The translations under genes and the position numbers were made by a program. Of a stretch of DNA of 64,000 bases, positions 8,748 through 17,656 are shown one piece after another. Numbering within the stretch: position 1 is the first letter of the stretch; each line of letters opens with the position of its first letter. The stretch is from Pseudomonas sp. FeN3W (lineage in GTDB: Bacteria; Pseudomonadota; Gammaproteobacteria; Pseudomonadales; Pseudomonadaceae). The notes below the pieces were generated by a model that made no database searches, had not been told where the DNA came from, and saw only the letters and a list, made by a program, of their open reading frames with translations. The DNA is taken from the NCBI GenBank assembly GCA_030263805.2, contig CP136010.1, positions 2,185,001 to 2,249,000 on the forward strand. Direction: 5' to 3'.

Positions 8748-11700
8748 ATGATTGCCCGTATCCCAACCGCTGCCCCCGCCGCGCCCTACATCGCCTTTCT
8801 CGACGCCCTGCGCGCGGCCGGTTTTCGCGGGGAGATTGCGCAGGATCACGCCAGCCGCACGGTGCTGGCGACCGACAACTCCATCTACCAGCGCTTTCCG
8901 CAGTCGGCGGTGTTTCCCCTCGATGCCGACGACGTGCAGACCCTGGCGCGCGTGGTCAGCGAGCCTGCCCACCACAGCGTGCGCCTCTCCCCCCGCGGTG
9001 GCGGCACCGGCACCAATGGGCAGTCGCTCACCGATGGCGTGATCGTCGACCTCTCCCGACACATGAACCGGATCCTCGAGATCAACGTCGAGGAACGCTG
9101 GGTGCGGGTGCAGAGCGGCGTGGTCAAGGATCAGCTCAATGCCGCACTCAAGCCGCACGGGCTGTTCTTCGCACCGGAGCTGTCCACCTCCAACCGGGCG
9201 ACCATCGGCGGCATGATCAATACCGACGCCAGCGGCCAGGGCAGCTGCACCTATGGCAAGACGCGCGATCACGTGCTCGCGCTGGACACCGTGCTGCTCG
9301 GCGGCGAGCGCCTGCACAGCGGTCCGGTGGACGAGCAGACGCTGGCGCAGCAGCTGGGGCGGCAGGATCGCATCGGCGACGTTTACCGCTGCGCGGAAAG
9401 CATTCAGCGCGAGAAAGCCGACCTGATCGAAGCGCGATTCCCCAAGCTGAACCGCTGCCTGACCGGCTATGACCTGGCGCACCTGCGCGAGCCCGATGGC
9501 CGTTTCAACCTCAACAGCGTGCTGTGCGGCGCCGAAGGCTCGCTTGGCTTCGTCGTCGGAGCCAAGCTGAACGTGCTGCCGATCCCCAGGTACTCGGTGC
9601 TGGTCAACATCCGCTATTCAGGCTTCATGGATGCGCTGCGCGATGCCCGCGCGCTGATCACCATGACCCCGCTGTCCATCGAGACGGTGGATTCCAAGGT
9701 GCTGCTGCTGGCCATGAAGGACATCGTCTGGCACGGCGTCGCCGAGTACTTCCCTCAGGAATCCGAGCGCCCGACGCTGGGCATCAACCTGGTGGAGTTC
9801 AGTGGGGATGAGGCCGAAGAGGTCGATGCGCGCGTCTCAGCCTTCATCGACTACCTGCAACGCGACACCTCGGTCGAGCGTCTGGGCCACACCCTGGCCG
9901 TCGGCAATGCCGCGGTCACGCGCATCTACGCCATGCGCAAGAGGGCGGTGGGCCTGCTGGGCAACGTCAACGGTGAGGTGCGCCCGCAGCCCTTCGTCGA
10001 AGACACCGCCGTACCGCCGGAAAACCTGGCGGACTTCATCGCCGAATTCCGCGCCCTGCTCGACGGCCACGGCCTGGCCTACGGCATGTTCGGCCACGTC
10101 GACGCCGGCGTGCTGCACGTACGTCCCGCGCTGGACATGAAGGACCCGGCACAAGCCGCCATGGTCCGACCGATCTCCGATGCGGTGGCCGAGCTCACCC
10201 AGCGTTACGGCGGTCTGCTGTGGGGCGAGCATGGCAAGGGCGTACGCTCGGAATATGCGCCGGCCTTCTTCGGCGAGCTGTACCCCTCGCTGCAGGCGCT
10301 CAAGCGCGCATTCGACCCGCACAACCAGCTCAACCCCGGCAAGATCGCCACGCCGCTGGATAGCACCGAGCCGCTACTCAAGATCGACGAAGTCACCTTC
10401 CGCGGCGAGCTGGATCGGCAGATCGACGAGCGCGTCTGGCAGAGCTACGGCACTGCCGTGCACTGCAACGGCAACGGCGCCTGCTACAACTATGACCCGG
10501 ACGACGCCATGTGCCCGTCCTGGAAGGCGACCCGTGCGCGCATCCACTCCCCCAAAGGTCGTGCATCGCTGCTGCGTGAATGGCTGCGGCTGCAAGGCCA
10601 GGCCGGCGTCGACGTGCTCGCCCCGGGGGCTGACGGTCCCGTGAACTTCCTGCGCTCACTGCCCACCCGCTGGCGCAACACGCGTGGCGATCAGGACGAT
10701 TTCTCCCACGAGGTTTACGACGCCATGGCCGGTTGCCTGGCGTGCAAATCCTGCGCGGGGCAATGCCCGGTGAAAGTCAACGTGCCGGAATTCCGCTCGC
10801 GCTTCCTCGAGCTGTACCATCGCCGCTACCTGCGCCCGCTGCGCGACTACCTGATCGGCTCGCTGGAATTCACCCTGCCGCTGTTCGCCCATGTGCCTTG
10901 GCTGTACAACGCGCCCATGGGCTCGTCCTGGCTCAACAGGCTGCTGGCCGAACGTATCGGCATGGTGGACAGCCCGCTGATCAGCGATTTCGATTTCAAG
11001 GAAACGTGCCGCCGCTGGAACGTGATCACAGCGACGCCCGAAGTACTAAGCAAACTGGACAGCGAGCAGCGAGAGAAAAGCGTAATCCTGGTGCAGGATG
11101 CCTTCACCCGCTATTTCGAAACGCCGGTGTTCGCCGCCTTCATCGAACTGGCCTGCCGGGCAGGCTTCCAAGTATACCTGGCGCCCTACTCGCCCAATGG
11201 CAAGCCGCTGCAGGTGCAGGGTTTCCTCGGCGCCTTCACCCGCACGGCACGGCGCACGGCCGGTCGTTTGCAGGCGCTGGCGGGCTTCGACATTCCGCTG
11301 GTGGGGCTGGATCCGGCGATGACGCTGGTCTATCGGCAGGAATACACGAAGATCCCTGGACTGGTTTGCCCCGAGGTGCTGCTGCCGCAGGAGTGGCTGG
11401 TCAAGGCTCTGCAAGCCCAGCCAATCCCTGCCGAAGCAGCGCCGCAATCCTATCGCCTGCTGGGCCATTGCACCGAGAAAACCAATGCCACACCGAGCGC
11501 CGCCCTGTGGAATGACGTCTTCAAACGCGCGGGACTGACACTGGCGGCCCAGGCCACCGGTTGCTGCGGCATGTCCGGCACCTACGGCCATGAAGCGCGC
11601 AACCTGCCGACCTCGAAAGTGATCTTCGAGCAGTCCTGGGCCCGAGCGTTGGCGGGGGAAAACGAAGCCGAACCGCTAGCGACCGGCTACTCCTGCCGCA

Positions 11701-11789
11701 GCCAGACCTCGCGCTTCCACGACAGCAAGCTACGCCACCCGATCCAGGCTCTGCTGGATCACTTCCAGGCAGGCGCGACAACCACCTGA
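8748..11789 (+). CDS. FAD-binding and Fe-S dehydrogenase of the YdiJ type (2-hydroxyacid, probably D-2-hydroxyglutarate/D-lactate-like)
   Basis: A 1013-residue three-part flavoprotein. The N-terminal half has an FAD-binding type 4 (PCMH) domain (SPRGGGTGTNGQS, STSNRATIGGMINTDASGQGS) and an FAD-oxidase C domain ending GEHGKGVRSEYAP. Two cysteine clusters follow: CNGNGACYNYDPDDAMCP near residue 572 and CLACKSCAGQCPVKVNVPE near 662. The C-terminus has cysteine-rich redox motifs, including GCCGMSGTYGHE near 938. The ATG at 8748 has GAGGAG upstream and fits the family's ~1015 residues; an earlier ATG at 8655 is less likely. E. coli YdiJ oxidises D-2-hydroxyglutarate; the substrate here is inferred only at the 2-hydroxyacid level. 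It is likely controlled by the divergent LysR gene. Confidence 0.88.
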   Translation: MIARIPTAAPAAPYIAFLDALRAAGFRGEIAQDHASRTVLATDNSIYQRFPQSAVFPLDADDVQTLARVVSEPAHHSVRLSPRGGGTGTNGQSLTDGVIVDLSRHMNRILEINVEERWVRVQSGVVKDQLNAALKPHGLFFAPELSTSNRATIGGMINTDASGQGSCTYGKTRDHVLALDTVLLGGERLHSGPVDEQTLAQQLGRQDRIGDVYRCAESIQREKADLIEARFPKLNRCLTGYDLAHLREPDGRFNLNSVLCGAEGSLGFVVGAKLNVLPIPRYSVLVNIRYSGFMDALRDARALITMTPLSIETVDSKVLLLAMKDIVWHGVAEYFPQESERPTLGINLVEFSGDEAEEVDARVSAFIDYLQRDTSVERLGHTLAVGNAAVTRIYAMRKRAVGLLGNVNGEVRPQPFVEDTAVPPENLADFIAEFRALLDGHGLAYGMFGHVDAGVLHVRPALDMKDPAQAAMVRPISDAVAELTQRYGGLLWGEHGKGVRSEYAPAFFGELYPSLQALKRAFDPHNQLNPGKIATPLDSTEPLLKIDEVTFRGELDRQIDERVWQSYGTAVHCNGNGACYNYDPDDAMCPSWKATRARIHSPKGRASLLREWLRLQGQAGVDVLAPGADGPVNFLRSLPTRWRNTRGDQDDFSHEVYDAMAGCLACKSCAGQCPVKVNVPEFRSRFLELYHRRYLRPLRDYLIGSLEFTLPLFAHVPWLYNAPMGSSWLNRLLAERIGMVDSPLISDFDFKETCRRWNVITATPEVLSKLDSEQREKSVILVQDAFTRYFETPVFAAFIELACRAGFQVYLAPYSPNGKPLQVQGFLGAFTRTARRTAGRLQALAGFDIPLVGLDPAMTLVYRQEYTKIPGLVCPEVLLPQEWLVKALQAQPIPAEAAPQSYRLLGHCTEKTNATPSAALWNDVFKRAGLTLAAQATGCCGMSGTYGHEARNLPTSKVIFEQSWARALAGENEAEPLATGYSCRSQTSRFHDSKLRHPIQALLDHFQAGATTT

Positions 11790-11792
11790 ACA

Positions 11793-11835
11793 AAGCCGTC
11801 ACTCGGGTAGCCCGACCCCAGGCGACCGGCTTTTT
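11793..11835 (+). terminator. probable rho-independent terminator after the dehydrogenase
   Basis: AAGCCG pairs with CGGCTT and is followed by a T run; inside lies a smaller CGGG/CCCG hairpin. It sits just 3' of the YdiJ-type gene stop. The loop is long, so confidence is moderate. Confidence 0.45.
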
Positions 11836-11838
11836 GAC

Positions 11839-12021
11839 TTACCTCGCGGCAGCGGCTGCTGCGATCCATTCGTCGACCTCATGTTTGAGCCATCGACTGG
11901 CCCGCCCGATCTTCACCTGCTTGGGAAAATCGCCGTCCCTGATACGGCAGTAGATACTCTTCCTGCTCAGACCAACCTTGCGGCTGACGCTGGAAAAATC
12001 GAGAAGAACCATTTCAGGCAT
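11839..12021 (-). CDS. AlpA-family regulator / excisionase-like protein
   Basis: A 60-residue protein with the AlpA/MerR-like helix-turn-helix: VSRKVGLSRKSIYCRI followed by FPKQVKIGRASRWLKHEVDEWI, a near-textbook match to prophage AlpA regulators, which activate integrase/excision functions of P4-like elements. It lies on the same strand as, and downstream of, the integrase at 12251-13672, with 229 bp between them. This fits an integration/excision module at the end of an island. Confidence 0.88.
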   Translation of the reverse strand: MPEMVLLDFSSVSRKVGLSRKSIYCRIRDGDFPKQVKIGRASRWLKHEVDEWIAAAAAAR

Positions 12022-12250
12022 GGCACACCCCCGGGCCCTGGAAATGCGGGAGTGCTGATGCGAGCGCTTGTACTAGCGTGAAAGTCATGATGATGCCTCA
12101 CCCGGATGAGGCCTTCTTGGCGTGGCTTCTACTCTGTCCATATCCAACCCGCGATACTGTGAGTAGACAACAGCGCGGAGGTGCTACGTCTGCGGTTCCG
12201 GAACACCGCATACACTGGAAATTTATACATATATTTAAAAGTGTCAAGAG

Positions 12251-13672
12251 CTACGCGTCTGAACCGGTGTCAGGCGTGTCGAGCAGGCGCCCAAGCGCCG
12301 CGTCGTAGGCCGCCATTGTTAGACGCATTTCAGGCAGCTTCGCTTCGGGATTGTTGCGGTAGTGCTTACCGACAACACCTGTCTGCCCATGTGATTGCAG
12401 GGCGTCGCTGTCAAAGTTCTTTATTCCGTGGCGCTGCATAAACTGCGTGCATGTACGACGGATATCTCGCGGTGTGAACTTGGGAATGGGCTCACCATCC
12501 AGCTTAGCGTGCGAAGTCTCACGCCATTCCGATACCGCATGAGGCAAGCTGGAAGGATGAATCGGTCGTTGCCCATCGATGCTCCAAGGGTAAACTGCCC
12601 CCTCTGGCTGCTGGGCTCGTACTTCCTCCAAGATTTGCAAAGCCCGCTCGCTCAGAGGGACGATATGAAGCCTCTTTTTCCCACCGCGCCCCTTGCTGTC
12701 GATGATCTTCACGTATTTCTTTTTTAGGTCGTAGCTGTGCCAGGGCTCCCGAATAAACTGGAAAGGGCGCTGCCCGGCAGTGGCGAACGCAAAGAGAAAA
12801 GCCCGGGCCATGATCGGCCCGACCGACTCGATTTGGGTGATTGTTCGCCAGAACTGCTTGAGCTCTTCGTCAGTTAGCGCACGCTCTCCGGGCTTCGATG
12901 TGTTGGGCACAACGACGGCATCGGCAGGGTTCATTTCCAGACCGTAGCTTTTCTGGCTGCTTCGGTCGATATGATGCTCAGCGCGCAGGCCGTAGTTGAA
13001 CGCAGCCACCAGAAATGAGCGCACTTTCCCAGCCTGGCGGGTCGCTCCGCGATCCCAGATAGGCTTTAGGAGAAGCTTTACGTGCTCGGGTTTAACGTCC
13101 TTGGCTTTTATTGCCATGACATCGACGGGCTCTCCATCCACGCCAACTTTCACCCCCTCTAACTCATTGGCTAAAACTCGCTCAAACTCCTTGACCTGCT
13201 GCTCGGAGACCTCGTTACGCTTGCGGTCTTCTATGTAGTCGCGAAACAGCTCGGAGAACGAGCCCTTGGATGCCTCAAGGGCTGCGAGGCGCTGCTGCTC
13301 ATATTGCTGCCGCTTGAGCTCGGCTTCGTCGGCCTCTTTCTCGGCTGCACACCTCGCCAGATAGACCTTGATATCACCGTGTTCGGCGGCAATCCTTGCG
13401 TAACCCATGGCCTGCTCACGCAACACTGACAGACTTAGGCCGGGACTCTTCGGTGTTTTCTTGAAGGTTCCAAGTTTGATCTTTTGCTGTTGCCCACGAT
13501 CCCGGCGGCGGTAATACGCTTCAATCGCACCAGACTCACGGCAGGTAAAGAGGATTGCGCCACTACCGCGTCCTGGTAACGAATCTGTAGCCGTTTGGCC
13601 TGACCGGAGAGCCCTGAGTTCTACATCAGTTAGGAATTTTCGCCCACTCACCTTTCCCGAAACCGTTGTCAT
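12251..13672 (-). CDS. phage-type tyrosine integrase
   Basis: A 473-residue integrase. It has an N-terminal arm-binding DUF4102-like region (SGAIEAYYRRR...KIKLGTF), a core-binding region (~150-250) and a catalytic domain with Arg in TAGQRPFQ, RDIRRTCTQ (second Arg), SHGQTG (His) and GKHYRN (nucleophile Tyr). Box II has Asp where His is commoner, a tolerated variant in this family. I chose the ATG at 13672; the frame extends upstream to 13792 but that stretch is uncharacteristic. The start lies ~150 bp from the tRNA 3' fragment at 13825-13869, the usual spacing between an integrase gene and its attachment site. Confidence 0.9.
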   Translation of the reverse strand: MTTVSGKVSGRKFLTDVELRALRSGQTATDSLPGRGSGAILFTCRESGAIEAYYRRRDRGQQQKIKLGTFKKTPKSPGLSLSVLREQAMGYARIAAEHGDIKVYLARCAAEKEADEAELKRQQYEQQRLAALEASKGSFSELFRDYIEDRKRNEVSEQQVKEFERVLANELEGVKVGVDGEPVDVMAIKAKDVKPEHVKLLLKPIWDRGATRQAGKVRSFLVAAFNYGLRAEHHIDRSSQKSYGLEMNPADAVVVPNTSKPGERALTDEELKQFWRTITQIESVGPIMARAFLFAFATAGQRPFQFIREPWHSYDLKKKYVKIIDSKGRGGKKRLHIVPLSERALQILEEVRAQQPEGAVYPWSIDGQRPIHPSSLPHAVSEWRETSHAKLDGEPIPKFTPRDIRRTCTQFMQRHGIKNFDSDALQSHGQTGVVGKHYRNNPEAKLPEMRLTMAAYDAALGRLLDTPDTGSDA

Positions 13673-13824
13673 ATGAGTACCGTTTTGCGTACCGCTCTGA
13701 AGGTCATGCCAGGCCACGACCGGATCCAAGGAGAAACAATAACCCCTTGAAAACAGGGTAACGCGCTGCGATAGCGTTTTAACGGTACACAAACAGAAAC
13801 AGCCAGAAACCCGACTTCAGATGC

Positions 13825-13869
13825 CTCATAATCCTTTGGTCCACGGTTCGAGTCCGTGTGGGCCCACCA
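13825..13869 (+). repeat. tRNA 3' fragment with CAU anticodon loop: attachment site of the integrated element
   Basis: The 45 nt run from the anticodon loop (CTCATAA) through the T arm (GGTTCGAGTCC) to CCA, as in a tRNA for Met or Ile2 (CAU anticodon). The 5' half (acceptor strand, D arm) is absent; the sequence before it does not fold that way. Elements that integrate into tRNA 3' ends leave such a copy at the far end, so this is read as the attR-type junction. The intact tRNA gene is expected to the left of the window. A tRNA-like terminator follows at 13877. Confidence 0.8.
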
Positions 13870-13876
13870 CCTTCAA

Positions 13877-13900
13877 AGCCGCGCATTGCGCGGCTTTTTC
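13877..13900 (+). terminator. rho-independent terminator left from the tRNA locus
   Basis: AAGCCGCGCATTGCGCGGCTTTTT is a strong hairpin (GCCGCG/CGCGGC) with a T run. It lies 8 bp after the tRNA fragment and most likely terminated the original tRNA transcript. Confidence 0.8.
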
Positions 13901-14245
13901 ATGCATGCAAGAAAAGCAGCCGCACCAATCCTGTAGCCTAAAGGGAGCAATTCAGTACAGCGCGGTGCAGCGGTGCAGCGGTGCATTTTGGGAGCAGGGA
14001 AATATGGTCGCCATCATCAGCCACAGTCCATGGACGGTGGCCGGAGAGTCGAGCCCGATGGCAGCCGAATAACAGGGGCAGGAGCCTGGTCATGCCAGCC
14101 AGCGTTTCGGAGCGAAGTACTGAAGCGCCTTCGAGAACTGGACCAACAGCGCTGGTCAAGTACGCCACTCACGCCAGGCGAGCAGGGTGAGGATTCGACA
14201 GTGAGCCGAATAGGCTCGCTAATCGGCTCATAGATGAACACCCTA
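13901..14245. other. gene-free spacer with short repeats
   Basis: This ~345-bp stretch between the attachment site and the Fic pseudogene has no credible gene; the short frames in it lack family features. It holds an 8-bp tandem repeat (CGGTGCAG, about 2.5 copies, 13962-13985) and a dyad at 14202-14230 in which TGAGCCGA and TCGGCTCA flank a 13-nt centre containing GGCTC. The dyad lies just before the Fic start and could be an operator or mRNA hairpin. Confidence 0.45.
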
Positions 14246-15384
14246 ATGAATGACCCGCTCTGGTTCTGGCAGCAGCCCAATTGGCCACACTTCAGCTGGC
14301 AAGCCGAAGCGCTCGCCCCGCTGCTGCGAGCCTGCAGCCAGGCTCAGGGGCGTTTGTTGGGAATGCTCTGTGCGGTGGGGAGTGACACCGAAGTACAGAG
14401 CAGTCTGGATGCCATGCTGCAGAACATCGTCACTTCTTCAGCCATCGAGGGTGAGCAGCTGAACGCCGGTTCGGTGCGCTCATCATTGGCGCGGCGCCTG
14501 AGGTTGAACGAAGAAGGCCGGACCACCTCACGCTCCGAAGGCCTGGCGGAACTGCTGCTCGATGCCACCCACGCGCATCAGCAGCAGCTGGAGATGCAGC
14601 GACTTTTCACCTGGCACCGTTGGCTATTCCCCAGCGATGACCCACTGCTGGCTCGACCGCTACACATCGGCACACTGCGCGGCGACGAGCCCATCCAGGT
14701 GGTTTCCGGTCGCATCGACCAACCGACCATACATTTCGAAGCCCCTCCCTGCGCAGGGCTGGAAGCGCAACTGGCGGACTTTCTCGCCTGGTTCGAAAGC
14801 AGCCGCAGCGATGCCAGCCTCGATCCCTTTCTGCGTGCCGGTATCGCTCATTTCTGGTTCGTCGCCCTGCCCCCTTCGACGACGGTAACGGTCGACTTAC
14901 CCGCGCCATCACCGACCTGGCATTGGCTCAGGGCGAACAACAGGCCATCCGCTTTTACGCCATGTCCGCGAGCATCCTCGACAACCGCGCCGGTTACTAC
15001 CGCATCCTCGAAGCCAGTCAGAAAGGTGGGCTGGATATCACCAGTTGGCTGCAGTGGTTTCTCGCAACCTTACTCAACAGCCTGGAGCAGGCCCTTGCTC
15101 GTATCGATCGCGTGCTGGTCAAGGCGCGCTTCTGGCAGGCACACCGCAGCCAAACCCTATCGGCGGAGCAAGTCAAAGTGCTTAACCGCCTGCTCGATGG
15201 CGGCGAGAGAGGCTTCGAGAACGGCATCAGTGCCGCGCAATACCAGGCCGTAGCCAAAGTCTCGAAAGCCACCGCCACGCGTCATCTGAGCGATCTTATC
15301 GAGAGGGGCTGTCTCGCCCGGCTGCCCGGCGGCGGGCGCAGCACGCGTTACCGAATACAACACTTGGCAAACGCTCAAGGCTGA
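14246..15384 (+). pseudogene. Fic/DUF4172 family protein, frameshifted at the catalytic His
   Basis: The first frame (to ~14866) gives a DUF4172-type N-terminus, the inhibitory motif SSAIEGE (class II Fic pattern S/T-x-x-x-E-G/N) and the start of the Fic core. It then goes out of frame (ALPPSTT) exactly where the Fic motif should be. The second frame resumes with PFDDGNGRLTRAITDLAL and ends with a C-terminal winged helix (KATATRHLSDLIERGCL). Restoring one base (CTGCCCCCTTC to CTGCACCCCTTC) would give HPFDDGNGR and a 379-residue protein. Intact Fic enzymes AMPylate target proteins. As written, the gene gives a truncated product without an active site. It could be a true lesion or a base missed near a C run. 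Confidence 0.8.
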
Positions 15385-15490
15385 CCCCGCAGCGACAAAG
15401 CAGCACACCAGAAGCATTGCGATACCATAGTGCCATTACGCCAAGTGTCGGTACTATCCGGTTAACTCAGGTATCACCCAGGGACAGGAA

Positions 15491-16226
15491 ATGGACTTCA
15501 TCCCCATCATCGCCCAGGTCTGGGGCATGCTGGCCTGGTTCATCCCGGCTGAACTGCTGATCGGCCTGCTCAAGTCGCCGTGGGCCAAGGGGCATATTGG
15601 CGAACTCCTGGTGCGGCTGTTCGCCCACTGGCAGCTGGACAAGCAAACCTATCGCCGCCTGCACAACGTCACGCTGGATACGCCAGACGGCACCACGCAG
15701 ATCGACCACGTATTCCTCTCGCCCTACGGCATCTTCGTGCTGGAAACGAAGAACATGAGTGGCTGGATCTTCGGCAGCGAGAAGCAGGCGCAGTGGACGC
15801 AGAAGCTCCACAAACGCACCTTCAAATTCCAAAATCCGCTGCGGCAAAACTACAAGCACCAAAGCCCTGGAAGCCACCCTTGGCGTCAGCCCCGAGCACC
15901 TGCACTCGGTCATTACCTTCGTCGGCGGCAGCACCTTCAAGACCGAAATGCCAGCCAACGTGACCCAGGGCATTGGCTTTATCCGCTATATCCAGTCATT
16001 TCAGCAGCCGGTATTCAGCGAGGCCGAAGTCGACGCCATGTTGCACGCTCTGCAAGCCGGCCGACGCTCGCCACCCACCGCGAGCATGTGCAAAACCTCA
16101 AGCGCCGGAGTGATCCGACAGCCGAGCGGCAATGCCCGAAATGTAGCAACGCCCTAATGATACGTACCGTGAAATCAGGTACGAAGGCGGGGCAACAGTT
16201 TTGGGGATGCTCGATTTTCCCTAAGG
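15491..16226 (+). pseudogene. NERD-domain / topoisomerase zinc-ribbon protein, frameshifted twice and cut by an IS element
   Basis: The start (MDFIPIIAQVWGMLAWFIP, a membrane segment) leads into a NERD domain (GHIGELLVRLFAHW, TTQIDHVFLSPYGIFVLETKNMSGWI). At ~15857 the true frame is lost (a CA appears missing); the correct sequence (TKALEATLGVSPEHLHSVITFVGG) continues in another frame. At ~16060 a second indel restores the first frame (TLATHREHVQNLKRRSDPTAERQCPKC, a zinc ribbon). The two shifts cancel, so one ORF spans the gene with ~67 wrong residues inside. The IS element begins at 16227, within the zinc ribbon (WGCSIFPK), and removes the end. NERD proteins are nuclease-related, with unclear roles. 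Confidence 0.8.
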
Positions 16227-17410
16227 ATGTTCTGAAAAAGACTTCCCGAATCTGTTGAAATACGCCGAACCCGTTGCCCGAGTTTCCCGATGAAGCAATG
16301 ACCTTCGCCGACGCCGAGTACGCCGGCAAGCGCAAGCAGACCCGCAAGGAGTTGTTCCTGATCGAGATGGATCAGGTGGTGCCGTGGAAGGGTTTGATTG
16401 CCCTGATCGAGCCGCACTACCCCAAGGGTGAAGGTGGCCGTCCGGCGTATCCGCTGATGGCGATGCTGCGCGTACATCTGATGCAGAACTGGTTCGGCTA
16501 CAGCGATCGGGCGATGGAAGAAGCGCTCTACGAGACCACCATCCTGCGCCAGTTTGCCGAGCTGAGCCTGGAGCGCATTCCCGATGAAACAACCATCCTC
16601 AATTTCCGTCGCCTGCTGGAGAAGCAAGAGTTGGCGGCTGGGACTCTGGCGGTGATCAATGGTTACCTGGGCGACCAAGGGCTGTCGCTGCGCCAGGGCA
16701 CCATCGTCGATGCCACGCTGATCCATGCGCCGAGTTCGACCAAGAATCAGGACGGCAAGCGCGACCCGGAAATGCACCAGACGAAGAAGGGAAACCAGTA
16801 TTACTTCGGCATGAAGGCGCACATCGGCGCCGATGCCGAGTCCGGCCTGGTGCACAGCGTGGAGGGGACGGCAGCCAACGTTGCAGACGTTACCCAAGTC
16901 GACAAACTGCTGCACAGAGAGGAAAACATGGTGGGTGCCGACGCGGGTTACACCGGCGTCGAGAAGCGCCCGGAACATGAAGGCCGGGAGGTGATCTGGC
17001 AGATCGCGCCCCGCCGCAGTACGTACAAAAAGCTGAGTAAGCGCAGCGCGCTGTACAAAGCCAAGCGCAAGATCGAGAAGGCCAAGGTGCGCGCCAAGGT
17101 CGAGTCCCCCTTCCGGGTGATCAAGCGCCGGTTCGGTTATGTGAAGACACGCTTCCGTGGCCTAGCGAAGAACACGGCGCAGCTGGTGACATTGTTTGCC
17201 CTGTCGAACCTGTAGATGGCGCGCCGACATTTGCTGACGAATGCAGGAGAGCTGCGCCTGTAAGGCGGGAAATGGCCGCCGAGAGATGTGCGCGGCGGCT
17301 AAAAGCACAGGAATGAGCGGGTGATCTGATCGTTTTTGATCAGTTTGCCATGCTTCAGAATCGGCGGAGGCTGAAGTCGACCAGAAATGCAGGGCTACTT
17401 CAGACCATCC
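16227..17410 (+). mobile_element. IS5-family insertion sequence (~1184 bp)
   Basis: The ends carry imperfect terminal inverted repeats: GGATGTTCTGAA on the left and, on the opposite strand of the right end, GGATGGTCTGAA (11 of 12 match). The length suits the IS5 subgroup, and the element encodes one transposase. The left flank CTAA is a typical IS5 target, but the right flank is CTTG, so a clean 4-bp duplication is not seen; mutation or a later rearrangement is possible. It interrupts the NERD gene. Confidence 0.85.
16298..17215 (+). CDS. IS5-family transposase
   Basis: A 305-residue DDE transposase that looks complete. The N-terminal DUF772-like region (DQVVPWKGLIALIEPHYPK, GRPAYPLMAMLRVHLMQNWF) is followed by catalytic Asp in GTIVDATLIHAPSS, Asp in VGADAGYTGVEKR and Glu in KAKVESPFRVIKRRFGY. 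The ATG at 16298 gives the usual MTFADAEYAGKRKQTRKE start; the frame also reads back to a TTG at 16274. The protein moves its own element by cut-and-paste. No lesion is seen, so the element may be active. Confidence 0.93.
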   Translation: MTFADAEYAGKRKQTRKELFLIEMDQVVPWKGLIALIEPHYPKGEGGRPAYPLMAMLRVHLMQNWFGYSDRAMEEALYETTILRQFAELSLERIPDETTILNFRRLLEKQELAAGTLAVINGYLGDQGLSLRQGTIVDATLIHAPSSTKNQDGKRDPEMHQTKKGNQYYFGMKAHIGADAESGLVHSVEGTAANVADVTQVDKLLHREENMVGADAGYTGVEKRPEHEGREVIWQIAPRRSTYKKLSKRSALYKAKRKIEKAKVRAKVESPFRVIKRRFGYVKTRFRGLAKNTAQLVTLFALSNL

Positions 17411-17656
17411 CTTGGTCCACGGCTCGTTCTACAGCAGCCAAGTGGACGGCGCAGATTAATGAAGAGGAAACGGAGCGTGCTGGTGAACCGCCAGGCCTGG
17501 AGCGCTCGCCCACACGCGCCCGACGAGTTCATCGGTGGATTTTCAAGCAGGGACTGTCGCGAACGGCAAGCGCACTGCGCGGATTGCATCAGTCTCGTCT
17601 GCGACTCAGCACGAGGAACGAGGCTCCGCTAGCGCAGGGCGGATTGGCTTCCAACT
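17411..17656. other. short spacer between IS element and etfA
   Basis: 246 bp right of the IS end. I could not recognise the missing tail of the NERD gene or any other family here. Small frames exist but show no family signal. Confidence 0.35.

Noticed and set aside
13825..13869. An intact tRNA gene
   Set aside because: The acceptor 5' strand and D arm are missing; only the part from anticodon loop to CCA is present, so it is an attachment-site remnant.
17387..17632. Small coding gene between the IS element and etfA
   Set aside because: It overlaps the IS right end, has no ribosome site and no recognisable family.
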